Notes: generated by a model from the letters alone, not told the origin. A stretch of 64,000 nucleotides of DNA from CAYVBW01 sp964588685 (GCA_964588685.1 CAZPQG010000004.1:37646-101645), one strand, 5' to 3'; shown: positions 1 to 10,959, numbered from the stretch's first letter. Numbers and translations: made by a program.

Positions 1-1514
<1,514 letters not shown>

Positions 1515-1581
1515 CTAAGGAGATTGGTAAGGGGTACACGACCCTCTTTCTCCAGATCAACTGCAAAGTTGATGAAAAAAC

Positions 1582-1612
1582 CCTGGGAAATTTCCCTTCC
1601 AGGTCGATTTTT
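1582..1612 (+). terminator. Possible terminator after 16S rRNA
   Basis: CCTGG (1582-1586) pairs with CCAGG (1599-1603) around an AT-rich 12-nt loop, and the stem is followed by TCGATTTTTA. The hairpin is short, so this is a weak call. Its place 70 nt after the 16S 3' end fits a single-gene rRNA transcript. Confidence 0.4.
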
Positions 1613-1915
1613 ATCACCGTGTTTGTACCAGATTTTGTCTCTTTAGTTTGTTAATTAATTTAAACTCAAGCATGTTAAAATCATGTTTTTTTAAATTAAT
1701 ATTATTTTTAGCCTAATTTAACCTAATTTACCCTGGCTTTAATTAAATTATAACTTTAAAATTTTAAGGCTAAATAATTTCCCCCTCCTGACAAAGCCCT
1801 CAAAAGCATTATTAATCCTGCTTAATAGCTCTTTTTATAAACTACTGCTAATTTTAGTATTTTTATGTGTTTTAAAATATACCTATATATCAAGTAAAGT
1901 AACGCCACATGTAAA

Positions 1916-1942
1916 TTAGCAAACTAATCAAAACTCTGCTAA
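1916..1942 (+). promoter_or_regulatory. Degenerate CIRCE-like operator upstream of clpB
   Basis: TTAGCA (1916-1921) and TGCTAA (1937-1942) form a perfect inverted repeat separated by exactly 15 nt. This is the geometry of the outer arms of the HrcA-bound CIRCE element. The three inner bases of each arm (AAC and CTC) do not match the consensus CTC and GAG. A much better match lies before lon, which supports the call. The clpB start is 117 nt downstream. Confidence 0.45.
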
Positions 1943-2058
1943 AATAACACTTCACAGCTAAAACTTTATCTATTAAAATAATAAAATATCGATCTTAACA
2001 ATCATATTATTTAAATTAAGCGTTGCTCATTACTTAAGTTAGCAGTCATTTACCTCAT

Positions 2059-4617
2059 ATGAATCTTGAAAAATTTACCACTAAATCAGCAGAGGCCATG
2101 CAGCAAGCTATTCAATTAGCTATGCAGTTCAAACATCAAACACTTGAGCCATTGCATCTACTTCTGACTCTTATTCAACAAACCGACGGTGTTGTACCTT
2201 CACTCTTAAAAAAATTGGAGGCTGAACCATCTAAAATCACAGCAAAAATCAAACAAGAACTTAAGTCTAAGCCCACAGTCAGTCAGGCTGCTCAACCGTA
2301 TCTGTCCAGCGATTTACAAAAAGTTTTAAACCAAGCAGAAACAGAAGCCGGCAAGCTGCAAGATGAATTTATTAGTACTGAGCATCTATTTTTAGCCTTA
2401 ATGGATCTAAAAACGGTTCAAAACTTAATTCCCATCCACAAAAAAGAAGCAAAGGAGAGTTTAAAAAAAATAAGAGGCAGCCAAAAAGTAACTGACCGTA
2501 ATCCAGAAAATAAATATCAAGTTTTAGAAAAATACACTCAAGATTTTACTCAGTTAGCTCGTGAGGGAAAAGTTGATCCTGTTATTGGCCGCAATGAAGA
2601 AATTAGACGAATCACGCAAATTTTATCCAGGCGCACTAAAAACAATCCGGTTTTAGTTGGTCCACCCGGGACCGGTAAAACTGCCATTGTCGAAGGTCTA
2701 GCTAAAAAAATCATAGACAACGAAGTGCCTGACGCTCTTAAACACAAACGTATTTTAAATTTACAAATTGGCACTTTGTTAGCCGGCGCTAAATATCGAG
2801 GGGAATTTGAAGATCGATTGAAGGCAGTCATTAAGGAAGTTGAAAAGAATGAAGGTGAGATCATCATGTTTGTAGATGAGATCCACAGTATTGTTGGTGC
2901 CGGTGCTGCTGAAGGCAGCACTGATGCTGGCAATATGCTGAAACCTGCTTTAGCACGCGGCACACTGCGCATGATCGGCGCTACCACTCTTAAGGAATAT
3001 CGTAAATATGTTGAAAAAGACGCTGCTTTAGAAAGAAGATTTCAACCAGTCATGATTGATGAGCCGTCAGTTGAAGAAACTATTTCTATCCTGCGAGGAA
3101 TAAAAGATAAATATGAAGCTCATCATGGAGTCCGAATCCGAGACAATGCCTTAGTAGCAGCAGCCCAACTATCCGACCGCTACATTAATGACCGTTTTTT
3201 GCCCGATAAAGCGATTGATTTAATGGATGAAGCAGCTGCCGCCATTAGAATTGAGATCGACAGCAAGCCGGTTCAAATCGATCAACTTGAAAAAAAGATT
3301 AGGCAATTAGAAATAGAACGAGAAGCCCTTAAAAAAGAGGAGGACAAAAGCAGCCAAGAAAGAATGGAGCAAATTAAGCAGGAATTAGCAGAATTAAAAG
3401 AAAAACATCAGGAGCTAAATTTACGCTGGCAAAACGAAAAAAGTATTTTAGATGAAGTAAAAAATTTAAATCAGCAGCTTGATGAATTACGCGAAGAGGC
3501 TGAACGAGCAGAGCGTAATTACAATTTACAAAAGGCGGCTGAAATTAATTACGGCAAAATTCCTGAGATTGAAGAGAAATTAAAAGAAAAACAGCAAAAA
3601 TTAAATGAAATTCAAGAGGACAGCAAGTTGCTCAAAGAAGAAGTGGACCAGGATGATATTGCGCGCATTTTAGCTCGCTGGACCGGCATTCCGGTAGAAA
3701 AAATGCTTCAGTCAGAAAAAGAAAAGCTGACTCATCTGGAAGAGGAGCTGGCAAAAAGAGTAGTCGGTCAAAAACAAGCTATTAAAGCTGTTTCCAACGC
3801 TGTTCGCCGCAATCGAGTCGGCCTAACACAAGCTAACCGGCCCATTGGTTCTTTTATCTTTTTAGGCCCAACCGGAGTTGGCAAAACCGAACTAGCTAAA
3901 ACTTTAGCTGAGTTTATGTTTGATGATGAAGATAAAATGATCCGCATTGACATGAGTGAATATATGGAACGTCATTCTGTCGCTCGCTTGATTGGCTCAC
4001 CACCGGGGTATGTCGGCTATGAAGAAGGAGGACAGTTAACTGAAGCGGTGCGTAGAACACCTTACAGCGTGGTGCTGCTGGATGAAATAGAGAAGGCTCA
4101 TCCGGAAGTGTTTAATATACTGCTGCAAATCTTAGACGACGGCAGATTGACTGATGCTAAAGGCAGAACTGTAGATTTTAAAAATACAGTTATCATCATG
4201 ACTTCTAATTTAGGCAGTGATTTTATTGCCCAGCATGTAGATGATCGCGAGCAGCAGGAAGCAGCAGTAATGCAGGAGCTTAAAAGTGAGTTTAAGCCGG
4301 AGTTCTTAAATAGATTAGATGACGTTATTATCTTCCAACCACTGTCGCAAGAGCAAATTAAAAAAATAGTCAGACTGCAAATACAGCAATTAACTGAACA
4401 AATAGCTGAACAAAAATTAACCCTGAAAGTAACTGATGAAGCTGTTGAATATTTTGCTAAAACAGGTTTTGATCCAGTCTTTGGAGCCAGACCAATTCGC
4501 CGCTTATTGCAAAAAGAGATTCTAGACACTCTTTCTATGAAAATGTTAAGCGGAAAAATTGAGCCTGAAAGTACAGTTGCTGTTGATTGGGATGGAGAGA
4601 AAGTGGTTATTGAATAA
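2059..4617 (+). CDS. clpB: ATP-dependent disaggregase ClpB
   Basis: Hsp100 chaperone of 852 aa that extracts polypeptides from aggregates, normally with DnaK. A Clp_N double repeat (about 1-145) is followed by NBD1 with Walker A GPPGTGKT (201-208) and Walker B IIMFVDEIH (about 267-275). A long coiled-coil middle domain (about 400-525), absent from ClpA/ClpC in this form, identifies ClpB. NBD2 has Walker A GPTGVGKT (603-610), VVLLDEIEKAH (about 671) and a sensor-2 region FGARPIRRLL near the C terminus. Length is normal for the family (about 860). No Shine-Dalgarno sequence precedes the ATG. A degenerate CIRCE-like repeat upstream suggests HrcA control. Transcribed alone. Confidence 0.98.
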   Translation: MNLEKFTTKSAEAMQQAIQLAMQFKHQTLEPLHLLLTLIQQTDGVVPSLLKKLEAEPSKITAKIKQELKSKPTVSQAAQPYLSSDLQKVLNQAETEAGKLQDEFISTEHLFLALMDLKTVQNLIPIHKKEAKESLKKIRGSQKVTDRNPENKYQVLEKYTQDFTQLAREGKVDPVIGRNEEIRRITQILSRRTKNNPVLVGPPGTGKTAIVEGLAKKIIDNEVPDALKHKRILNLQIGTLLAGAKYRGEFEDRLKAVIKEVEKNEGEIIMFVDEIHSIVGAGAAEGSTDAGNMLKPALARGTLRMIGATTLKEYRKYVEKDAALERRFQPVMIDEPSVEETISILRGIKDKYEAHHGVRIRDNALVAAAQLSDRYINDRFLPDKAIDLMDEAAAAIRIEIDSKPVQIDQLEKKIRQLEIEREALKKEEDKSSQERMEQIKQELAELKEKHQELNLRWQNEKSILDEVKNLNQQLDELREEAERAERNYNLQKAAEINYGKIPEIEEKLKEKQQKLNEIQEDSKLLKEEVDQDDIARILARWTGIPVEKMLQSEKEKLTHLEEELAKRVVGQKQAIKAVSNAVRRNRVGLTQANRPIGSFIFLGPTGVGKTELAKTLAEFMFDDEDKMIRIDMSEYMERHSVARLIGSPPGYVGYEEGGQLTEAVRRTPYSVVLLDEIEKAHPEVFNILLQILDDGRLTDAKGRTVDFKNTVIIMTSNLGSDFIAQHVDDREQQEAAVMQELKSEFKPEFLNRLDDVIIFQPLSQEQIKKIVRLQIQQLTEQIAEQKLTLKVTDEAVEYFAKTGFDPVFGARPIRRLLQKEILDTLSMKMLSGKIEPESTVAVDWDGEKVVIE

Positions 4618-4698
4618 GCGCAAGATAAGCACAGAGTTTTATATTTTCATTCCCGGTATTTTTTACTCGTATAAACTCTAGCGTCAATGGTAAATTTA

Positions 4699-4707
4699 TG
4701 CTAAAAT
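4699..4707 (+). promoter_or_regulatory. Extended -10 promoter for tRNA-Ile
   Basis: TG at 4699-4700 plus one base precedes TAAAAT (4702-4707), an extended -10 element, 47 nt before the tRNA 5' end. No convincing -35 hexamer is seen. Confidence 0.45.
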
Positions 4708-4754
4708 TTAACTCTATTGTCGGGTCGTTGTCGCAACAGCTGACAATGAAGGCC

Positions 4755-4831
4755 GGGTGACTAGCTCAGTTGGTTAGAGCGCAGTCCTGATAAGACTGAG
4801 GTCCATGGTTCGAATCCATGGTCACCCACCA
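4755..4831 (+). tRNA. tRNA-Ile (anticodon GAT), CCA encoded
   Basis: Full cloverleaf. The acceptor arm is GGGTGAC (4755-4761) with GTCACCC (4821-4827); a D arm with GCTCAG follows. The anticodon stem is CAGTC/GACTG with loop CTGATAA, giving anticodon GAT at 4789-4791. The T arm contains GGTTCGAATCC. Discriminator A4828 is followed by a genome-encoded CCA (4829-4831). It reads AUC/AUU. It stands alone between clpB and lon rather than in an rRNA spacer, where tRNA-Ile is often found. Confidence 0.97.
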
Positions 4832-5080
4832 GAATCTGAAGCTAGTTAGCAGCTAAATTAATTCCCGACCGTACACTGTTCATTGTTTCTAACAAACAAT
4901 TAATCACTCTCATAATTGCTCCTTGCCGTTTTATTTTGTTTGCACTGATAAGCTTAAGTTTTTGCCTGTCAATGTTTAGAATACTAATATTCAACTCCGG
5001 GCAAAAAAGTTTTTCGACTGTTTTATATTTATTCATATTTTAAAAACAGCGCCCAAAATCCACTCGATGAGACTTGAAAT

Positions 5081-5107
5081 TTAGCACTCAAACATTTAGA
5101 ATGCTAA
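5081..5107 (+). promoter_or_regulatory. CIRCE heat-shock operator (HrcA site) upstream of lon
   Basis: TTAGCACTC (5081-5089), a 9-nt spacer, then GAATGCTAA (5099-5107). This matches the CIRCE consensus arms (TTAGCACTC and GAGTGCTAA) at 17 of 18 positions with the exact spacer length. It lies 130 nt before the lon start and about 110 nt upstream of the lon -10 box, so either a second upstream promoter exists or repression works at a distance. HrcA itself is not in the window. Confidence 0.8.
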
Positions 5108-5217
5108 CAGCATTCAAATACTAATAACAATTCATTTAAACAACGCTAATTATAAAAAAATATTAATCTAAATTAATTTAAATTAATCATTAACAGATAA
5201 AATTTAAGATTCTCAGA

Positions 5218-5223
5218 TATAAT
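5218..5223 (+). promoter_or_regulatory. -10 box for lon, 13 nt before the start codon
   Basis: Perfect TATAAT (5218-5223). Only 13 nt separate it from the lon ATG, so transcription would begin about 7 nt before the start codon and leave no room for a Shine-Dalgarno sequence. The -35 region is weak. Confidence 0.5.
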
Positions 5224-5236
5224 TAATCTTCAACTT

Positions 5237-7819
5237 ATGACAGATAGCAACAAAAAAAAAGACCATTCAAAAAAACCAGCTAGAAAAGTCAAGGCTAAAT
5301 CAAAATCTTTAAATGATTTAATGAGGCAGGAAAAAATCAAAAAAATAGCTCAAAAAGAAAAAGCTAAGCAAAAAAAAGATGAGAGGATTAAAAAAAGCCT
5401 TCCTTCTGACAACTTCTCTTTACCCGTAATTCCTTTGCGGAAAGATATTTTGTTTCCTAATACTGAATCCGTACTTGTCTTTGGCCGACCATTCTCTGTT
5501 TCAGCCATTAAAAAAGCTGTTAAAGAAAACAAAATGGTAGTATTGCTGACTCAAAAAGAAGGTTCCATTGAAAAACCTAAGCCTGAAAATTTATATGAAG
5601 TCGGTGTGTTGGCTGTAGTTGAAAAAACTCTAAAAACAGAGGGTGATTTTAGCGCTTTAATGAGAGGAATTGCGCGAGTTAAAATTAATAATTTTATTCA
5701 GTTTGAACCTCATTTCAGAGCCCAAGTTGCTAAATTAAAAGAAGAAAAAGAAAATGATGAAGAAGAAAGAGCCCTTACTGCTCACTTAAAACAACTCTTC
5801 CAAAAAATTGTGCAAATGGGCAAGCCTGTAGAGTTTTTAAATTTCATAAAATTTATGAGCAGCACTGACAGCGGTGAAATGACGGATCAAATTGCCAGCA
5901 CTCTTGATCTCGAAACAGATCAGCGTCAAAAATTGTTAGAAAACCTAAGCGTTAAGAACAGATTAAAATTCATTATCAAACAGCTTAACCATGAAATTAA
6001 TGTCCTTGAGATTGAAAAAGACGTAGCACACAAAACACAAGAAAAATTCACCAAGCACATGAAGGAAAGCGTGCTAAGAGAAAGACTAAAAACAATTAAA
6101 AAAGAGTTGGGAGAATATGAAGAAGGAGAAGATCTAGCACAAAATTTTCAAGAAAAAATAAAAGACAAGGGTATTCCTCAAGAGGTTCAAGAAAAAATTA
6201 AAAAAGAAATCGACAGGCTGAGCAATATGTCGCCCAACAATCCTATGACCGGCTATATCAGAGCTTGGCTCGATACCATGTTTGATATTCCCTGGAAAAG
6301 AAAAGACGAAAGTGAAATAGATCTTAAAGAAGCTAAAAAAATTTTAGACGAAAATCACTATGGATTGAAAAAGGTTAAAGAAAGAGTTTTAGAATATATT
6401 GCTGTTTTGCAATTGAAAAAACAAGATCAAACAAATAACAACAAAACAACTAAAAATAAAAAAGAACAAAAAGCAGCCACTAACCAACAAAATAATTTAC
6501 CTACAATCTTATGTTTTGTCGGACCTCCCGGTGTTGGCAAAACCAGTATCAGCCGCGCTATTGCTGAATCTTTAGGGCGAAAGTTTACCAAAATTTCTTT
6601 GGGCGGTATTCGTGATGAAGCACAAATTAGGGGCCACCGCCGCACCTATGTGGGAGCCATGCCCGGGCAGATTATTAAAGGCATCATTTCTGCTGAAAGT
6701 AAAAATCCTGTCTTTGTATTAGACGAAATCGATAAAATTGCTCAAAGTTTTCGGGGAGACCCTTCAGCTGCTTTACTTGAAGTGCTTGATCCTGAACAGA
6801 ACAAGGAATTCGAAGACCATTATCTAGATGTACCTTTTGACTTATCTGAAGTAATTTTTATTACTACAGCTAATAAGCTGGACACTGTCCCTCCGGCCTT
6901 AAAAGATCGTTTAGAGATTATCAGATATCCCGGTTACACTTTTATCGAAAAATTTAATATTGCTAAAAAACATCTTTTGAAAAAAGTTTTGGCAGCCAAT
7001 GGATTAACGGACAAAATGGTAGATTTTAGCGATGCAGCTATCAAAAAAATCATTCAACGCTACACAAAAGAAGCCGGAGTACGCGAACTTGAAAGAAAAT
7101 TAAGTGAAGTTTGCAGAAAAATAGCCAAACAAATTGTAGAAAACGAAAATGAAGCAGGAAAAAAGAAGAAAAAAAAGGAGAAAGACGATAAAAAAGTTAG
7201 TGTCAAAATTTCAACCAAAAAAGTGCGTTCTTTGCTGGGACCCGAAGAATACGACCTCACCTTGTTAGAAGAAGAGAATGAAGTCGGTGTTGCCACCGGA
7301 CTAGCCTGGACTAGTGCCGGAGGAGATATTTTATTCATTGAGGCCGCTCTTGTCCCGGGTAAAGGTAAAATTAAATTAACCGGAAAATTAGGCGAAGTGA
7401 TGCAAGAATCAGCTCAAACTGCCTTGACTTTTGTCAAAGCTCATGCTGAAGAATTAGATATTGACGAGGACAGATTTACCAAAACAGATATTCATATCCA
7501 TGTACCTAAAGGAGCCATTCCCAAAGATGGACCTTCTGCCGGCATCACTTTAGCCACTGCCATAGCTTCCGCTTTTACAGATAGACCGATTCAAAAAAAT
7601 CTAGCTATGACCGGAGAAATTACTCTGCGTGGTAAAGTTTTGCGCATTGGAGGCTTGAAAGAAAAAATAATCGCCGGGCACTTAGCTGGAGCTAAAAAAG
7701 CTATTATTCCCCGGAAAAATAAAAGAGATTTGGAAGAAATCCCTAAACAAGTTAAGAAGGATATTGAATTTATTCCAGTAGATGAAGCTGTAGAAGTCTT
7801 AGATCTTGCTCTAAAATAA
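5237..7819 (+). CDS. lon: ATP-dependent protease Lon (LonA type)
   Basis: AAA+ serine protease of 860 aa that degrades misfolded and regulatory proteins in the cytoplasm. A Lys-rich leader of about 55 residues precedes the substrate-binding N domain, which begins at LPVIPLRKDILFP. The AAA module has Walker A GPPGVGKT (about 430-437) and Walker B VFVLDEIDK. The protease domain has the catalytic Ser in KDGPSAGIT (Ser767) and the Lys partner in GLKEK (Lys810), 43 residues apart as in the family. Two low-complexity inserts, an Asn/Lys/Gln stretch before the AAA module (about 395-425) and a run of Lys near 640, are unusual and lie between domains. Preceded by a CIRCE site. Transcribed alone. Confidence 0.98.
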   Translation: MTDSNKKKDHSKKPARKVKAKSKSLNDLMRQEKIKKIAQKEKAKQKKDERIKKSLPSDNFSLPVIPLRKDILFPNTESVLVFGRPFSVSAIKKAVKENKMVVLLTQKEGSIEKPKPENLYEVGVLAVVEKTLKTEGDFSALMRGIARVKINNFIQFEPHFRAQVAKLKEEKENDEEERALTAHLKQLFQKIVQMGKPVEFLNFIKFMSSTDSGEMTDQIASTLDLETDQRQKLLENLSVKNRLKFIIKQLNHEINVLEIEKDVAHKTQEKFTKHMKESVLRERLKTIKKELGEYEEGEDLAQNFQEKIKDKGIPQEVQEKIKKEIDRLSNMSPNNPMTGYIRAWLDTMFDIPWKRKDESEIDLKEAKKILDENHYGLKKVKERVLEYIAVLQLKKQDQTNNNKTTKNKKEQKAATNQQNNLPTILCFVGPPGVGKTSISRAIAESLGRKFTKISLGGIRDEAQIRGHRRTYVGAMPGQIIKGIISAESKNPVFVLDEIDKIAQSFRGDPSAALLEVLDPEQNKEFEDHYLDVPFDLSEVIFITTANKLDTVPPALKDRLEIIRYPGYTFIEKFNIAKKHLLKKVLAANGLTDKMVDFSDAAIKKIIQRYTKEAGVRELERKLSEVCRKIAKQIVENENEAGKKKKKKEKDDKKVSVKISTKKVRSLLGPEEYDLTLLEEENEVGVATGLAWTSAGGDILFIEAALVPGKGKIKLTGKLGEVMQESAQTALTFVKAHAEELDIDEDRFTKTDIHIHVPKGAIPKDGPSAGITLATAIASAFTDRPIQKNLAMTGEITLRGKVLRIGGLKEKIIAGHLAGAKKAIIPRKNKRDLEEIPKQVKKDIEFIPVDEAVEVLDLALK

Positions 7820-7875
7820 ATACAATTATTTAATTATTGTCACTGGCTTAACTTTTTAAAAAATATTCTTCTGCT

Positions 7876-8820
7876 ATGAAAAACAAGCTTGTTTTATTTT
7901 TAGCCGTCGTCCTGATTATTGCATCAGCAGCAGGAGTCTATTTTTTAAATCCTTTTGCCAATAAAATCAAATCAGGCTTGCAGGTAGTCACACACGGCAC
8001 CTCAGCCTCTCTCTTTTTAAATGATCATTATTTGGACAAAACTCCTTTTAATAATGAACAAATTATGCCCGGTAAATATCAACTAAAAATTATTCCGGAT
8101 GATTCTAATTTAGCCACTTATGAATTGCCGATTACTCTTAATAGAGGTTATCTGTCAGTGGTAATATGGAAACCGGGCAAAACCACTGAAACATCAGGTG
8201 GCATAATTTACGAACTAGAATCTTTATCCAACAAAAATGAAACTGAAGTTTCTATCATCAGCAATCCGGATAATGCAATAGTCAATTTTGGCAATTATGA
8301 AGAAAAATTTACACCGCTTATTTTTAAAAATGTTGAGCCCGGTGATTATAATATCGAAATTAATCTAATTTCTTTTGATACTCAAAAACATACTGTTAAA
8401 GTAATTCAAGGGCACCGGCTTAATATTTTTACTAAGTTAGCCAAAAGTAAATCAGCTTTTCAGGAAGATGAAACTGCAGTTGACTCAGAAGCCAGCAGCG
8501 AAGAAGCAACAGATAGCGCCGATCTAGAAGAACAAACTGAAATGGATTTAATGGGCTCACAAATACTTAAAATCGCTAGCACCAATTTCTTTCAAGATGA
8601 AGTTGAGGTGCTGCGTGTGAGAGAAAAGCCATCACTGAATGATGATATTATCGGCTTCGCGGCCGTAGATAAAACTTATGAATATTTCGAGGAGAAAGAG
8701 GATTGGTTTAAAATTGAATTTATTGACCCGGTTGACAATATGGAAAAAATTGGCTGGGTGAGTGGAGCATATGTCCAAGTCTTAGATACCACTAATGAAG
8801 AAGCGACTGACACAGAGTAA
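7876..8820 (+). CDS. Membrane-anchored PEGA and SH3-like domain protein
   Basis: 314 aa. A short basic N terminus and one hydrophobic helix (about 4-25) anchor the protein, with the rest outside the membrane. Two PEGA-like beta repeats follow (about 35-110 and 125-195); the diagnostic pattern is visible as INPDNAIVNFG-like and VEPGDYNIEI-like segments. An acidic Ser/Glu linker (about 200-235) leads to a bacterial SH3-like domain (about 245-305, with VLRVREKPS and GWVSGAYVQV), a fold often used to bind cell-wall peptides. A cell-envelope role is inferred; no enzyme motif is seen. It starts 56 nt after lon. It converges with the gene on the minus strand at 8881. Confidence 0.75.
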   Translation: MKNKLVLFLAVVLIIASAAGVYFLNPFANKIKSGLQVVTHGTSASLFLNDHYLDKTPFNNEQIMPGKYQLKIIPDDSNLATYELPITLNRGYLSVVIWKPGKTTETSGGIIYELESLSNKNETEVSIISNPDNAIVNFGNYEEKFTPLIFKNVEPGDYNIEINLISFDTQKHTVKVIQGHRLNIFTKLAKSKSAFQEDETAVDSEASSEEATDSADLEEQTEMDLMGSQILKIASTNFFQDEVEVLRVREKPSLNDDIIGFAAVDKTYEYFEEKEDWFKIEFIDPVDNMEKIGWVSGAYVQVLDTTNEEATDTE

Positions 8821-8851
8821 ACATATTTCAGCCTGCTTCAAACAAAACTGT

Positions 8852-8880
8852 TTTAACTTTAAAATAAAAATTAAGTTAAA
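8852..8880. terminator. Possible bidirectional terminator between convergent genes
   Basis: TTTAACTT (8852-8859) and AAGTTAAA (8873-8880) form a perfect 8-bp stem with an A-rich loop, in the 60-nt gap between the ends of the gene at 7876-8820 and the minus-strand gene ending at 8881. The stem is AU-only apart from one G-C pair, so it is weak. Confidence 0.35.
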
Positions 8881-10959
8881 CTAAAGGCTGACAACATATA
8901 CACTGCCTTTGTCAAATACTACTTCTCCCAACTCTAATAATTGATTCACAGCTAAATCCGAATAAGCTTCTCGCTCTTTGCTGCCAATAAAAATATATTT
9001 AACTTGATATTTTTTAAATAAATTTTGTGCCTCATTGGATTGGGGCTGTTCATACATAGTTTTTACTTCTTGAGTTCTTTGACCGGGAATATCAAAGCTG
9101 CCGCGCCATAGCCACTGATGTTTTCTCCAGCCTAGAACGGTTGGCAGACCCGTAAAAGAAGACACGCGAGCATAGGTAGTATAGCTTTCTCCCACTGCCT
9201 CTAATACGACCGGCCGGCCGGAAACATGAGTTCTCAACCAATTAATTGCTAAGTAATCATTGGGTGCTTGCCTTTGCAGCCACTGCAGCCCATCTAAAGT
9301 TTGATAATTTTTTAAACTAGCATAATAATCTCGATAACCAAAATAGGGATAACTGCCCACTGCTAATAAAAACACTAACAAAATTGTCATCAGTAAACCA
9401 ATTTTAAATGAGCTTAATTTTTGTTTTATATGAAGCCAGGAAATTACTCCTATCAAAGATCCGGCTGATAAAGTCATCATTACAAAAGCCTGAAATGTTA
9501 ATTTGAACATAGTATTAGCTCTGGGATGCGAGAGGTAAATATCTTTCATATAAACTATTTCAGGCAAAATCAGTAAAACAACTGAAGTAACAGCCATTGC
9601 TAAAAACATAACTGCCTCGGCAGAAAGTTTTTTTTGTGCCCTTAAATATTTCACAGCTAATATAGAGGATAAAACTGTTATTAAAACGTGTGGTCCCCAC
9701 AAGACCAACAATTGCCAAAGTGGAGAGCGCTGTTCAACCATTCTTACACCTTGCGAAATTGAATCAAAATTCAACAACCACGGACCCGCAGTTAATAAAG
9801 CCAGCAGACCAATAATTAAAGCGCTGAAAAATAAATTATAAAATTGACTTTTATTAATTGCTAAAATTAATAAACCACTCACTAACAGCAGCAAACCATA
9901 AATTAAAAAATCCCAGGTACTGGTGCTAATAGCTATTCCCAGCAGCAAGCCCAATATAACGGCTTCCGGAAAGTAACTTTGTTTTATCAACTTAGACAAA
10001 GTCAGCTTAGCCGTATCAGCCTTAAACAAAGCTTTTATCCACAGGAAAATATTAATGATAATAAATAAAACAATAGGCAGAGCCCAAACATGCGCATGCA
10101 AATCACTGACAATAAAACTGTAAGCGGGAAATTCATGAATGGTGTTTTCTATAAATCTGGTAGCACTGGGATACCAATAGTCCGCAAAAGTTTTGTTGCT
10201 TAGCCAATACCAAGCAGCATGACCATTTCCACCCAGGACTAACAAGACGCTTCCAATCAGGCCGGCTTGCAGGATAAATTTAGTGTATTTTTTTACTTTT
10301 TTATTCTTTGTTTTTGCAGTCTGGAAAACAGCCCCAACAAAGTTAATAATTAAGCCAGCCGCCTGGGTTGAAACCAGAGCCATGATCATACCGAGTAATA
10401 AATTGTAGCCGTAATCAACCCCAATACTCCAATACTGCAACACAATTGCTCCTAAAAAATGACCAAAAGTATAATAGTTGATAGCAGCGCGGGCCAGCCA
10501 CATGTCTTCTGCCGGTAAAGTAGGGGAGCGTAAATAAGCAGCCATAAAACCAACATCCATAAATTTTTCCAAACCTTCTATCCGCGGACTATAACCGCGC
10601 ACAATCGATAAAAAGAAAAAAAAGAATAAAAAAACTAATTCCTGTCCTAAAATTAATGACCAATTACTTTTCAAAAAAGCTTTCACTTCTGTTTGCTTGG
10701 TCCAATAAAATCTTAATGAATAAACACTTAAGATTAACAACAAAAAATAAATAAAAAATGGCTGATTGGCCGGCAATCCTAGATGTGCCAAAATCCAAAC
10801 AATTAAACCTATCACCAGCCATACAGTCAACCGACCAAAACCCCATAAGGCATCAATAGATTTTCCAGCGTAAATTTTATAAAGAAGAGGAAAACCAAGC
10901 AACTGCCAAAGAAGCAGCAGCAGCCAGCACAAAATTATCAGAGGTAAGTCAACTAGCAT
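8881..10959 (-). CDS. DUF2298-type polytopic membrane protein (Chlor_Arch_YYY family)
   Basis: 692 aa with about 14 hydrophobic segments. Family hallmarks can be read directly: EKFMDVGFMAAYLRS, then INYYTFGHFLGA, and later IHEFPAYSFIVSDLHAHV followed by ALP. This family is shared by archaea, Chloroflexi and CPR bacteria and is thought to comprise membrane-embedded glycosyltransferase-like enzymes; its substrate is not known. The C-terminal soluble part (about 560-692) resembles the extracytoplasmic domain of oligosaccharyltransferase-like proteins. It is the last gene of the leftward glycosylation block. No function beyond a probable role in surface glycan or lipid-linked sugar transfer should be assigned. 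Confidence 0.85.
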   Translation of the reverse strand: MLVDLPLIILCWLLLLLWQLLGFPLLYKIYAGKSIDALWGFGRLTVWLVIGLIVWILAHLGLPANQPFFIYFLLLILSVYSLRFYWTKQTEVKAFLKSNWSLILGQELVFLFFFFFLSIVRGYSPRIEGLEKFMDVGFMAAYLRSPTLPAEDMWLARAAINYYTFGHFLGAIVLQYWSIGVDYGYNLLLGMIMALVSTQAAGLIINFVGAVFQTAKTKNKKVKKYTKFILQAGLIGSVLLVLGGNGHAAWYWLSNKTFADYWYPSATRFIENTIHEFPAYSFIVSDLHAHVWALPIVLFIIINIFLWIKALFKADTAKLTLSKLIKQSYFPEAVILGLLLGIAISTSTWDFLIYGLLLLVSGLLILAINKSQFYNLFFSALIIGLLALLTAGPWLLNFDSISQGVRMVEQRSPLWQLLVLWGPHVLITVLSSILAVKYLRAQKKLSAEAVMFLAMAVTSVVLLILPEIVYMKDIYLSHPRANTMFKLTFQAFVMMTLSAGSLIGVISWLHIKQKLSSFKIGLLMTILLVFLLAVGSYPYFGYRDYYASLKNYQTLDGLQWLQRQAPNDYLAINWLRTHVSGRPVVLEAVGESYTTYARVSSFTGLPTVLGWRKHQWLWRGSFDIPGQRTQEVKTMYEQPQSNEAQNLFKKYQVKYIFIGSKEREAYSDLAVNQLLELGEVVFDKGSVYVVSL

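Larger units (their letters stand above)
1515..2058. other. Intergenic region between 16S rRNA and clpB
   Basis: 544 bases without a gene. It opens with possible 16S trailer hairpins: GGGT/ACCC (1532-1544), ATCAACT/AGTTGAT around a GCAA tetraloop (1556-1573) and CCTGG/CCAGG (1582-1603) followed by a short T run. The rest is very AT-rich. A degenerate CIRCE-like inverted repeat lies at 1916-1942. No ORF, tRNA or 23S sequence is visible. Confidence 0.8.
4832..5236. other. Intergenic region upstream of lon
   Basis: 405 bases with no supported gene. It contains a near-consensus CIRCE operator (5081-5107), an overlapping palindrome GAATGC/GCATTC (5099-5115), a related half-site TTTAGAATACTAA near 4975, and the lon -10 box at 5218-5223. 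A 64-codon minus-strand ORF (4842-5036) has no RBS or recognisable content and is not called. Confidence 0.7.

Noticed and set aside
4842..5036. 64-codon minus-strand ORF between tRNA-Ile and lon
   Set aside because: No Shine-Dalgarno sequence, composition like AT-rich spacer, no recognisable family; it lies in a regulatory region.
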